This document shows positions 42,927 through 50,264 of a DNA stretch of 64,000 nt, piece by piece. Source of the stretch: Tetragenococcus muriaticus DSM 15685 (GTDB lineage: Bacteria > Bacillota > Bacilli > Lactobacillales > Enterococcaceae). The stretch is taken from NCBI RefSeq assembly GCF_000423785.1, contig NZ_AUIQ01000003.1:1-64000 (forward strand). Reading direction: 5' to 3'. The position numbers were made by a program, and so were the translations under genes. The notes beneath the pieces are model-generated. The model saw only the letters and a program-made list of their open reading frames with translations, had not been told where the DNA came from and did not search any database. The number at the start of each line of letters is the position of its first letter. Within the stretch, counting starts at the first letter, position 1.

Positions 42927-45437
42927 TTGCCAGAAGAATGGTATATTATCGGTAAAATTGCGGCGGTTTTTTTTAGAAATCCTAATAATTTTTATAAAGT
43001 ACTCTTAGTTAAAATCTCGGAAACCAATATGGATTATAACGACAAAGAAATTGTTGTTACAGGTAGTTTTGGTGATATCCAAGAGGAAGAATTGTACCGT
43101 TTTTTTGGAGAACCTGTAGTGCATCCGAAATACGGCGAACAATTTAAAGCTAGGGCTTATCAAAAAGAGCAACCAACTTCAGAAAACGGTCTCATCCATT
43201 ATCTTTCAAGTGATACCTTTCCTGGTATTGGGCAAAAAACGGCCGAAAAAATTGTTGACCTGTTGGGTGAAGGTGCTATCGATAAAATCTTGGATGAGCC
43301 AACAGTACTAGAACAGATTTCTGGATTAAATAAAAAAAAGCGTGAGATGTTAGTAGATACAATACGTTTAAATTACGGCATGGACAAAGCGATTGTGGGT
43401 TTAAATCGGTACGGATTTGGAAGTCAATTAGCATTTGCTATTTACCAGACTTATAAAAACGAAACTTTAGAGATCATCGAAGAAAATCCTTATCAATTGG
43501 TGGAAGATATTGATGGGATTGGTTTTAAAAAGGCTGACAATATCGCTGAGCAATTGGGAATTGATGCTACTTCAGATAAAAGGATCCGTGCCGCTATCTT
43601 GCATCAAATCTTGCAGCAATCAATGGAAACGGGAGATACCTATATTGCAGCTAAAGAGTTATTGGAACAGGTCTTACAAATATTAGAAAATAGCCGTCCT
43701 GTAGAAATTGCCCCAGAAAAAGTTGCTAACGGGGTCATCGAATTAGTAGAAGAAGGAAAAATCCAACAAGAAGAAACCAATTTATTTGAAAATAGTCTTT
43801 ATTTTGCTGAATGGGGAATAGCTTCAAGCATCCAACGATTGCTGCAACAAAAAAAAGAAATCAGTTACTCCCAAAATAAGTTGAATAAAAGTCTACGCAA
43901 GTTGGAAAAACGATTGGATATTGTCTACGGCACTTCACAAGAAGAAGCAATAAAAAAAGCGATACAATCTCCATTATTTCTACTAACTGGTGGGCCTGGC
44001 ACTGGAAAAACCACTGTTATCGATGGTATTGTTCAATTATTTGCCGAATTAAACGATATCTCTTTAGACCCGAGTCAATATTCAGAAGAAACTTTTCCTG
44101 TATTATTAGCAGCTCCCACAGGTCGTGCTGCTAAACGTATGAATGAAACAACAGGGCTCCCTAGTAGTACTATTCATCGTTTGCTAGGTTTAAATGGACG
44201 AGAAAATAAGGCGAAAAATACAGCTCCCAAAGAGCTTGAGGGGGGGCTTTTAATTGTTGATGAAATGTCTATGGTAGATACTTGGTTAGCTAATACTTTG
44301 TTTAAAGCGATCCCTGATAATATGCAAGTCATTTTTGTCGGCGATAAGGACCAGCTTCCTTCCGTAGGCCCTGGACAAATCTTACATGATTTATTGTGTA
44401 TCTCAGAAATTCCTCACAAAGAATTAACTGAAATCTATCGACAAGAGGATGGCTCCAGTATCATTTCATTGGCTCATGAAATAAAGAATGGCGCGTTACC
44501 CGAGGACTTTACGCAAAATCAAATAGATCGGTCGTATTTTGCTTGCCAAGCTCAACAAATTGAGCCTTTAATCTCTAAGGTAGCTATAAAAGCTAAACAA
44601 AGAGGCTTTACTCCGCAGGATATCCAAGTTTTAGCCCCTATGTATAAAGGACCCGCTGGTATTCATGCGTTAAATAAAATGATGCAAGAAATTTTCAATT
44701 CAAATGCTGATCAGACAAAAAAGGAAGTCTCATTTAATAATGTTGTTTATCGGATTGGTGATAAGGTCCTTCAATTAGTTAACGCGCCTGAAGATAATGT
44801 ATTTAATGGAGATATGGGAGAAATTACAGGTATTATTTATGCTAAGGACTCAGAGGAAAAAGTGGACGAACTCGTTATTGCCTTTGATGCGAATGAAGTG
44901 AGATATAAACGCAATGAATGGAATAAGATCACTTTGTCTTATTGTTGTTCAATTCATAAGGCACAAGGCAATGAATTTAAAATGGTTATTTTGCCAATGG
45001 TTCACCAATATTCGCGAATGCTTCAACGCAATTTATTGTATACAGCTGTAACTAGAAGTAAAGAAATGCTGATTTTAATAGGAGAATTATCTGCCTACAG
45101 AAAATGTGTGGAGCAGGTGTCTACTTTACGATTGACAGCGCTCAAAGAAAGAATCAGTGGGATTGATTCGATTTCTCAAGCTATGAGACTAAAAATTTCA
45201 TCTTATGAAGAGGCACAGGAAGAAGCTCCATTTGAAAAGGAACAAACCCCTGTCAAAAGTAATAGGCCAAAACCGAACTTGGATTTGGCTAAAGATGAGA
45301 CAATGGACTTGTTTGCACAAGAAACGAGCAACTCTTTTGAGGAGATGCAACTAACACAGGAACGAATACAAGACAATGAAATTGATCCAATGATTGGTAT
45401 GGGAGAGTTAACCCCTTATGATTTTCAAATGTCATAA
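42927..45437 (+). CDS. recD2: ATP-dependent RecD2-like DNA helicase
   Basis: A 5'-3' superfamily 1B helicase of about 836 residues, independent of RecBC. The N-terminal region has helix-hairpin-helix repeats ([25 protein letters not shown]). The helicase core has Walker A GGPGTGKTT near residue 355, DEMSM (motif II), GDKDQLPSVGPG, and the late motif HKAQGNEF. GTG at 42906 is followed by the AAAGGAG site, so TTG at 42927 is the better start despite a spacing of 11. The protein assists replication-fork repair and mismatch-related pathways in related bacteria. A tandem hairpin array precedes it. Confidence 0.94.
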   Translation: MPEEWYIIGKIAAVFFRNPNNFYKVLLVKISETNMDYNDKEIVVTGSFGDIQEEELYRFFGEPVVHPKYGEQFKARAYQKEQPTSENGLIHYLSSDTFPGIGQKTAEKIVDLLGEGAIDKILDEPTVLEQISGLNKKKREMLVDTIRLNYGMDKAIVGLNRYGFGSQLAFAIYQTYKNETLEIIEENPYQLVEDIDGIGFKKADNIAEQLGIDATSDKRIRAAILHQILQQSMETGDTYIAAKELLEQVLQILENSRPVEIAPEKVANGVIELVEEGKIQQEETNLFENSLYFAEWGIASSIQRLLQQKKEISYSQNKLNKSLRKLEKRLDIVYGTSQEEAIKKAIQSPLFLLTGGPGTGKTTVIDGIVQLFAELNDISLDPSQYSEETFPVLLAAPTGRAAKRMNETTGLPSSTIHRLLGLNGRENKAKNTAPKELEGGLLIVDEMSMVDTWLANTLFKAIPDNMQVIFVGDKDQLPSVGPGQILHDLLCISEIPHKELTEIYRQEDGSSIISLAHEIKNGALPEDFTQNQIDRSYFACQAQQIEPLISKVAIKAKQRGFTPQDIQVLAPMYKGPAGIHALNKMMQEIFNSNADQTKKEVSFNNVVYRIGDKVLQLVNAPEDNVFNGDMGEITGIIYAKDSEEKVDELVIAFDANEVRYKRNEWNKITLSYCCSIHKAQGNEFKMVILPMVHQYSRMLQRNLLYTAVTRSKEMLILIGELSAYRKCVEQVSTLRLTALKERISGIDSISQAMRLKISSYEEAQEEAPFEKEQTPVKSNRPKPNLDLAKDETMDLFAQETSNSFEEMQLTQERIQDNEIDPMIGMGELTPYDFQMS

Positions 45438-45551
45438 AAATAATAGACATTTCTTGCTAATAAGCACATAAGAATAAAAAAACAGGGGGGTTAATTTATT
45501 TTAAGCACGCTAGTTTCTAATTACTCAGACGCCCTTTTACTAAAAAAAGAC
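45438..45551. other. Short gap after recD2 without recognised features
   Basis: AT-rich sequence with a poly-A/G stretch near 45475-45490. No convincing hairpin terminator for recD2 is visible before the convergent RNA candidate begins. Confidence 0.4.
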
Positions 45552-45806
45552 AAAAAAATAGAATCCGATGAGAATGAGATTTTTCGAAAAACTTTTTCAA
45601 AATTCTTAGATCATCTTTTAACATAAAGTTGAAGGTTCGTATGTCCACTTCAATTTTATGCTCATACACTCATCGGATTCTTATTCAATTAGTAAGGAGT
45701 AACTCAAATTCCCACTTCCTTTTTCGTTCATTTAAGATCACAACAATTCTTTTCACGTAGTACCTTTGTCGACTACTTTACTGGGAATTCTTATGTCTCC
45801 TTACAC
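45552..45806 (-). ncRNA. Candidate structured RNA of about 250 nt, unassigned
   Basis: Read on the minus strand, the promoter at 45839-45811 starts a transcript near 45805. Domain 1: GTAAGGAG (about 45804-45797) pairs with CTCCTTAC (about 45699-45692), and inside it GAATTCCCA pairs with TGGGAATTT, enclosing a GTAGT/ACTAC hairpin. Domain 2: AGAATCCGATGAG pairs with CTCATCGGATTCT (45681-45669 with 45572-45560), enclosing a CATAAA-TTGAAG/CTTCAA-TTTATG hairpin. Seven T follow at 45558-45552. There is no downstream gene on this strand. It does not match tmRNA, RNase P, SRP or a single-rod 6S layout. Confidence 0.6.
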
Positions 45807-45810
45807 TTAT

Positions 45811-45839
45811 TTTATACCATATTTTTCAGCGAAAAGCAA
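45811..45839 (-). promoter_or_regulatory. Strong promoter of the minus-strand RNA candidate
   Basis: On the minus strand TTGCTT (45839-45834) is followed after 17 bases by TATAAA (45816-45811), with a TGG just before it that makes an extended -10. Confidence 0.65.
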
Positions 45840-45900
45840 GCGTTTTCAAACGAAAGTTTTGCTTTTTTGGGAAATTAGTTACTTTTATTAAAATTTTTGT

Positions 45901-45906
45901 TATACT
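45901..45906 (+). promoter_or_regulatory. Promoter element before a broken small gene
   Basis: TATACT (45901-45906) preceded by TGT forms an extended -10; TTACTT at 45879-45884 is a weak -35 at 16 bases. Confidence 0.45.
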
Positions 45907-45930
45907 TTTATCGTCAAGAGGAGAATAGTT

Positions 45931-46087
45931 ATGAAATAGTATTATTTATTGGTTTTTCTATTATACCCCAATTCTTCAGTTTGCTTTGCAGTTAGTCACT
46001 TGTGGGGAAGTTACCTGTAGCAGTAAAAAAGAAAAACAAAATGTAGTACCAATCAAAGCGCGCTCAAAAAAGTTTCTTTGTACTTGA
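45931..46087 (+). pseudogene. Frameshifted small gene with a membrane-like N-terminus
   Basis: An AGAGGAG ribosome site is followed at good spacing by ATG AAA TAG, a two-codon frame. Removing one A shifts into an open frame of about 51 codons ending TGA at 46085-46087. It would encode a hydrophobic start (YWFFYYTPILQFALQLV), then CGEVTCSSKKEKQ and a basic tail ending KKFLCT. Promoter, ribosome site and frame together suggest a real small gene damaged by one inserted base, or an intentional start-stop element. No family is recognised. Confidence 0.3.
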
Positions 46088-46211
46088 AGATAAATGAAAT
46101 CAGTAGGCGTCCTTTTTTATCTATAAGTAACTATCTTATTCTTGTTGTTTTAAACATTTGCAGTTCATCAACCATCCTGCGTAATCAAAACTTGGAGAAA
46201 GAAGGATTTAT
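46088..46211 (+). other. Leader of queT without a recognised riboswitch
   Basis: This 124-base stretch precedes queT. A preQ1 riboswitch would be expected for this transporter. GTTG...CAAC pairing around 46144-46173 is possible, but the class I, II or III consensus could not be matched by eye. Confidence 0.3.
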
Positions 46212-46700
46212 ATGACAAATAATAGGGTAAGAGTTGTTACCGTTAATGCAATCATTGTGGCACTATATGTAGCTTTAAGCTTTGTTTCTCCTTTATCTTC
46301 TGGAGCGATTCAATTTCGTTTATCAGAAAGTTTAAATCATCTCGTGGTATTTAACAGAAAAATGCTATGGGGGGTTTTTGGCGGAGTTATTGTTTTTAAC
46401 CTTTTATTTGGTGAAGGTCCCTTAGATGTTATTTTTGGAGGAGCGCAAACGCTGTTGGCTTTATTATTAACTGCTGTATTGGAAAAGAAAATCCCCAACA
46501 TCAAAGCACGTTTGGTTTTAAACACTTTGTTCTTTACTTTCAGTATGTTTTTAATTGCTTTAATGCTTATATTGACTGCCGAATTGCCTTTTTGGTTCAC
46601 TTATTTAACAACAGCTTTAAGCGAATTGATTATTATGAGCATTTCAGCGCCAGTCATGTATTTTATCAATGAAAAATTACATTTTGCCAAACAAGTATAA
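46212..46700 (+). CDS. queT: Queuosine precursor transporter substrate-binding component QueT
   Basis: A 162-residue membrane S-component of an energy-coupling-factor transporter (QueT/COG4708 family), with about five hydrophobic helices and the early motif SPLSSGAIQFRLSE that is typical of this family. It would import a queuosine precursor such as preQ1, using the shared EcfAA'T module encoded elsewhere. ATG at 46212 follows AAGAAGG. A bidirectional terminator follows. Confidence 0.88.
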   Translation: MTNNRVRVVTVNAIIVALYVALSFVSPLSSGAIQFRLSESLNHLVVFNRKMLWGVFGGVIVFNLLFGEGPLDVIFGGAQTLLALLLTAVLEKKIPNIKARLVLNTLFFTFSMFLIALMLILTAELPFWFTYLTTALSELIIMSISAPVMYFINEKLHFAKQV

Positions 46701-46701
46701 A

Positions 46702-46740
46702 TAAAAGGAAGCTGGGAACAAGTCATCCAGCTTCCTTTTA
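46702..46740. terminator. Bidirectional terminator between queT and cbpB
   Basis: TAAAAGGAAGCTGG (46702-46715) pairs perfectly with the complementary arm at 46727-46740. The A/T ends serve both strands. The arm overlaps the last codon of the minus-strand cbpB. Confidence 0.88.
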
Positions 46741-47379
46741 TTTATCATTTATTAAATTTTCGATTTCTACCACTTTAAAGTCTTTGTTTTCTAAGCGACT
46801 AATGATGGTGTCTAAGGTTTGTTTTGACGTATTTGATGCCAAGGTGATCAACGTACGACGAATAAATTCATCTTTGTCGATGTCGAGAGTGATACAACTT
46901 GCGATGTTGCTATATTTTGAAATAATTTTTGTTATGTTAGCTAGGTCGCCTTGTTTACCAGTAGAAGCAATCGTAAGAACGTAGCTTCCTTTATCAACAT
47001 TCCAAGATTGAGAAAGCATATTTAATAAGGAACTATGGGTCAGTATTCCGTAAAAATAGTTGTCTTCATCAAGAACAGCGATATAAGGCAATTCTTTGAT
47101 AGTAAAAAAGACTTGGAAAAAAGAAGAATTTACATGAATAAACTTTGTGGCGTTTTTTAACAAATGAGTTACCGGTAAATTCATGTCACCTTCATTGGCT
47201 TGATGACGATAAATGTGCATTTTATAGATGTTTCCTAGAAAAGTCTGATTGCTTTCATCCAGTATAGGGATGCAACGAAAACCTGAGCTTTCTAGAATTT
47301 GTAATGCTTCTTTTAAAGTATTGCTTTCTGTTACAGTGGTTAAATCTTGTTTTTTATGTACCATTGTTTTTAATAACAT
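46738..47379 (-). CDS. cbpB: Cyclic-di-AMP-binding CBS-domain protein CbpB
   Basis: A 213-residue protein with two CBS domains (about residues 10-65 and 70-125) and a C-terminal ACT-like region (about 138-205). This layout fits CbpB of Lactobacillales; the related DarB of Bacillus binds c-di-AMP and regulates Rel and pyruvate carboxylase. Binding of c-di-AMP here is inferred from family. ATG at 47379 follows AAGGAGAG. It is monocistronic and convergent with queT. Confidence 0.82.
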   Translation of the reverse strand: MLLKTMVHKKQDLTTVTESNTLKEALQILESSGFRCIPILDESNQTFLGNIYKMHIYRHQANEGDMNLPVTHLLKNATKFIHVNSSFFQVFFTIKELPYIAVLDEDNYFYGILTHSSLLNMLSQSWNVDKGSYVLTIASTGKQGDLANITKIISKYSNIASCITLDIDKDEFIRRTLITLASNTSKQTLDTIISRLENKDFKVVEIENLINDK

Positions 47380-47469
47380 ATAAACACTCTCCTTGCTTTT
47401 CCTTTATTTTTTACTATGATACCATAAAACTATGAGAAATTTAGTTATTTTTTCTTGCTATTTACTGAA

Positions 47470-47498
47470 TTGACACTTTAAAGAATTCGTGCTAATGT
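47470..47498 (+). promoter_or_regulatory. Promoter of rpmG-secE
   Basis: TTGACA (47470-47475) and TAATGT (47493-47498) are separated by 17 bases, 43 bases before the rpmG start. Confidence 0.7.
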
Positions 47499-47541
47499 AA
47501 GCATGTTTCAGAACGCAGAGACATTCTAGGAGGTAGCAAGT

Positions 47542-47694
47542 ATGAGCGGAAAAAAAACAGTACTTGCTTGTTCAATATGCGGTTCACGTAATTATACAAA
47601 AACAACGAGTCGAGGAAAAGACCAGCAACGTTTAACAGCTAATAAGTTTTGCAGATATTGTAATAAGCATACTTTACATAAGGAAACTAAATGA
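47542..47694 (+). CDS. rpmG: 50S ribosomal protein L33
   Basis: A 50-residue zinc-type L33: two CxxC pairs are seen in LACSICGSRNY and KFCRYCNKHT, with the closing HKETK. The presence of all four cysteines marks the zinc-containing paralogue. ATG at 47542 follows TAGGAGG. It lies 23 bases before secE, an order conserved in Firmicutes. Confidence 0.96.
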   Translation: MSGKKTVLACSICGSRNYTKTTSRGKDQQRLTANKFCRYCNKHTLHKETK

Positions 47695-47717
47695 TCATCG
47701 CTTTAAGGAGGATATAG

Positions 47718-47888
47718 ATGAAGTTTATACGTAGCGTAAAAGATGAAATGAAAAAAGTCACTTGGCCAACAGGAAAACAATTACGTAAGGATACGCTTGT
47801 AGTCATTGAGATGGCTTTGATTTTTACCGTTATTTTTTATATTATGGATACAGGTATTCAAACAGTTTTTACTTGGATATTACAGTAA
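47718..47888 (+). CDS. secE: Preprotein translocase subunit SecE
   Basis: A 56-residue single-span SecE. The amphipathic N-terminus has the conserved VKDEMKKVTWP, followed by one transmembrane helix (about residues 29-50). It stabilises SecY in the Sec translocon. ATG at 47718 follows AAGGAGGA. It sits between rpmG and nusG, as in most Firmicutes. Confidence 0.95.
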   Translation: MKFIRSVKDEMKKVTWPTGKQLRKDTLVVIEMALIFTVIFYIMDTGIQTVFTWILQ

Positions 47889-47939
47889 AACTTCAATAGT
47901 TTTACATGCCAAGCACTAGCGAAACCTTAAGAAGGATGC

Positions 47940-47945
47940 TATAAT
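47940..47945 (+). promoter_or_regulatory. -10 element upstream of nusG
   Basis: A TATAAT follows secE and precedes a terminator-like hairpin; no clear -35 is visible. It suggests a nusG promoter separate from rpmG-secE. Confidence 0.4.
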
Positions 47946-47957
47946 GTACTAGGAGAA

Positions 47958-47987
47958 AAACTTCGAGGAGGACTTGAGGTTTTTTTA
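47958..47987 (+). terminator. Terminator-like hairpin in the nusG leader
   Basis: AAACTTC (47958-47964) pairs with GAGGTTT (47976-47982) across an 11-base loop, followed by a T run to 47987. It lies between the TATAAT and the nusG start and could attenuate nusG. Confidence 0.45.
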
Positions 47988-48015
47988 TTTTACAAGAGTA
48001 AAAGGAGCCGAAAAA

Positions 48016-48570
48016 ATGGAATCTTTTGAAAAAGGATGGTATGTACTTCATACGTATTCTGGTTACGAAAACAGAGTGAAGATTAACCTAGAAACACGCA
48101 GACAAAGTATGCAAATGGAGAATTATATTTTTCGCGTAGTTGTCCCTGAGGAAACAGAAAAAGAAGTGAAAAACGGGAAAGAAAAGGAAGTCGTTCATAA
48201 AACATTTCCTGGTTATGTGCTAGTAGAAATGGTAATGACTGATGAGTCTTGGTATATTGTAAGAAACACTCCTGGAGTCACGGGATTTGTCGGATCGCAT
48301 GGAGCAGGAAGTAAACCAGCGCCACTACTTCCAGAAGAAATCAATTCCATTTTGCATTCGTTAGGGATGAGTACAAGAACTGTAGAGTTAAAAGTTGAAA
48401 ATGGAGAAACAGTAAAGATTGTTGAGGGAGCTTTTTCTGGATTGGAAGGGCAAGTTTCAGAAATTGATGAAGAAAAACAAAAATTAAAAGTAAATATTGA
48501 TATGTTTGGTCGTGAAACGAGCACGGAACTTGATTTTGACCAGGTCGATAAAATAGATGAAAACATATAA
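48016..48570 (+). CDS. nusG: Transcription termination/antitermination protein NusG
   Basis: A 184-residue NusG with an N-terminal NGN domain (WYVLHTYSGYENRVK at the start, residues 7-21; FPGYVLVEM near 70) and a C-terminal KOW domain (VKIVEGAFSGLEGQV near 130). It binds RNA polymerase, modulates pausing and links to the ribosome. ATG at 48016 follows AAAGGAGCCG. The frame is open from 47974 but lacks a site there and crosses the leader hairpin. A strong terminator follows. Confidence 0.96.
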   Translation: MESFEKGWYVLHTYSGYENRVKINLETRRQSMQMENYIFRVVVPEETEKEVKNGKEKEVVHKTFPGYVLVEMVMTDESWYIVRNTPGVTGFVGSHGAGSKPAPLLPEEINSILHSLGMSTRTVELKVENGETVKIVEGAFSGLEGQVSEIDEEKQKLKVNIDMFGRETSTELDFDQVDKIDENI

Positions 48571-48604
48571 AAAAACAGCACCGTTAATGCGGTGCTGTTT
48601 TTTT
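48571..48604. terminator. Bidirectional terminator between nusG and the lipase gene
   Basis: AACAGCACCG (48574-48583) pairs perfectly with CGGTGCTGTT (48590-48599) around TTAATG, with A and T runs on either side that serve both convergent genes. Confidence 0.9.
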
Positions 48605-49505
48605 ATTCCCATAGAAATTGGGCAATTTGTTTATTTACCTGGTTATTTTCATGAAGCATACTGTGTTGAGCGTCTTGTCCATTTACAATGGAATAGTCGA
48701 CCTCAAATTCATTAGCTTTTAACAAAGAATAGACAGCTAGAGCACTTGTAAGAGGGACCGTACCATCGGAGAAGTCTGATTCACTTAATTGACCTGCGAT
48801 TAATAGCAGAGTGGTATCTTGTGAAACTTGAGGTGTTAATTCTTCGAAGTCTTGGTATCTTTCAGAAAGATTATCTGGTCCATTCTCTAATAAATCATCC
48901 AGTGATTGATGGTCGCTTGTATTAATAAAGCCATTAAAAGGAGCCCCTAGACCAATAAATTTTTCAACTTCTGGAAGTGCTTCTTCTTGTCCGTAGGTTC
49001 CCATATATCTGTAGGAGCTAACTCCGCCCATCGAATGACCGACTAAGTTTACTTGATCAAGCTGGTAACTATCTTCTAGAAAACTTAACACGTTTTTAAT
49101 CCACTCCGTTTGATTCCATTCGTTGTTGATATTGTCTTCAAAAATGATTTGAACGATAGGGTTTGTACGCTCACCGGTTAATTCACCTTGGGTATCAAGC
49201 GAACCATCTGGATAGACAGTGACTGTCATTTCACGCTCAGCCATATTTTCTTCCTCCATATATTGAATCATTGATCGAAAGGAGTTAACAGTTCCTTGGT
49301 AACCATGAACAAATAACGTAGGCTTTGTGGACTTTTCTACGGCTGCGTCAGATCGTTGTGAAGCTTTAACATCTTCATCAGCTTGAGTCGCATTTCGCGA
49401 CTGATTAGATTGATTGCTATGTTGAGTTTCTGTATTATTTGAACCTTGGCACCCCACTAAAAACAAAATGAATAATAAGCCAAGGGGGAATAAAAATTTT
49501 TTCAT
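48603..49505 (-). CDS. Lipoprotein alpha/beta hydrolase, DUF915 type
   Basis: A 300-residue secreted lipoprotein. The signal peptide ends in lipobox LVGC (lipidated C19), followed by a Ser/Asn/Gln-rich linker (20-60). The hydrolase core opens with TLFVHGYQGT; the nucleophile is S158 in GHSMGG, with a candidate aspartate in SDGTVPLTS and histidine in DAQHSMLHEN. The family probably cleaves esters at the cell surface, but the substrate is unknown. It sits on the minus strand between nusG and rplK, interrupting an otherwise conserved neighbourhood. ATG at 49505 follows AAAGGAG. Confidence 0.87.
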   Translation of the reverse strand: MKKFLFPLGLLFILFLVGCQGSNNTETQHSNQSNQSRNATQADEDVKASQRSDAAVEKSTKPTLFVHGYQGTVNSFRSMIQYMEEENMAEREMTVTVYPDGSLDTQGELTGERTNPIVQIIFEDNINNEWNQTEWIKNVLSFLEDSYQLDQVNLVGHSMGGVSSYRYMGTYGQEEALPEVEKFIGLGAPFNGFINTSDHQSLDDLLENGPDNLSERYQDFEELTPQVSQDTTLLLIAGQLSESDFSDGTVPLTSALAVYSLLKANEFEVDYSIVNGQDAQHSMLHENNQVNKQIAQFLWE

Positions 49506-49604
49506 TTTCGTACTCCTTTAGAGTGATCCTTGTCATATTATAATATTCTACTAGAAAAAAGCAAAATAATAAGAACGATTATTTGAAAAAATTAAGGAAA
49601 ACTC

Positions 49605-49632
49605 TTGCAATAGAAGCTAATTTTGCTATAAT
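49605..49632 (+). promoter_or_regulatory. Promoter of rplK-rplA
   Basis: TTGCAA (49605-49610) and TATAAT (49627-49632) are separated by 16 bases. Confidence 0.75.
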
Positions 49633-49674
49633 ATTGTGAGTGTGCAATATGTAAATATTGTTGCATAGTTAAGC

Positions 49675-49708
49675 GTGGGAGGAGAAATTTTGCTCTCCAA
49701 TTAACCAC
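49675..49708 (+). promoter_or_regulatory. Leader hairpin of rplK, possible L1 target
   Basis: GTGG (49675-49678) pairs with CCAC (49705-49708), and inside it GGAGA pairs with TCTCC. A similar GTGGGAGG...AACCAC element precedes rplA. L1 represses its own operon through an mRNA mimic in bacteria; assigning either site to L1 is inference. Confidence 0.4.
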
Positions 49709-49734
49709 ATCACGGACTTAAGGAGGTATGTCTC

Positions 49735-50160
49735 GTGGCAAAAAAAGTAGAAAATATTGTCAAATTACAAATTCCTGCAGGTAAAGCAACGCCAGCTCCA
49801 CCCGTAGGTCCGGCTTTGGGACAAGCAGGTATTAATATTATGGGATTTACCAAGGAATTTAATGCTCGTACAGCTGATCAAGCGGGTATGATTATCCCTG
49901 TGGTAATTACTGTATACGAAGATCGTTCATTTACTTTTGTTACTAAAACACCACCAGCTCCTGTATTGTTAAAATCAGCTGCGAATTTGGATAAGGGTTC
50001 AGGCGAACCTAATAAAAATAAAGTGGCTAAAGTAACGAGTGATCAAATCAGAGAAATCGCTGAAACAAAAATGGAAGACCTAAACGCAGCTGACGTTGAA
50101 TCTGCTATGCGCATGGTTGAAGGAACTGCACGAAGCATGGGGATTTCCATCGAAGGATAA
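49735..50160 (+). CDS. rplK: 50S ribosomal protein L11
   Basis: The 141-residue L11 forms the GTPase-associated stalk base with 23S rRNA. The N-terminal domain has [20 protein letters not shown] and the C-terminal RNA-binding domain ends MGISIEG. GTG at 49735 follows TTAAGGAGG. It is the first gene of rplK-rplA. Confidence 0.97.
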   Translation: MAKKVENIVKLQIPAGKATPAPPVGPALGQAGINIMGFTKEFNARTADQAGMIIPVVITVYEDRSFTFVTKTPPAPVLLKSAANLDKGSGEPNKNKVAKVTSDQIREIAETKMEDLNAADVESAMRMVEGTARSMGISIEG

Positions 50161-50217
50161 ATCACTCTCCCTTAAAGTAGCTTCTCAGTCAGCTCTATAT
50201 TGAAAGGTATAGAACAC

Positions 50218-50243
50218 GTGGGAGGTTTTACCGTTATAACCAC
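50218..50243 (+). promoter_or_regulatory. Leader hairpin of rplA, possible L1 target
   Basis: GTGGGAGG (50218-50225) and AACCAC (50238-50243) mirror the element upstream of rplK, with GTGG/CCAC pairing just before the rplA ribosome site. Confidence 0.4.
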
Positions 50244-50264
50244 AATAAGGAGGAAACATATATA

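Noticed and set aside
45552-45806. 6S RNA
   Set aside because: 6S is one long rod with paired ends; here the 5' end pairs internally about 100 bases downstream, and the 3' end forms a separate terminator domain. Not fully excluded without a model search.
48213-48581. Antisense open frame of about 122 codons opposite nusG
   Set aside because: Serine/threonine-rich composition is typical of a reverse-complement shadow; it also covers the nusG terminator.
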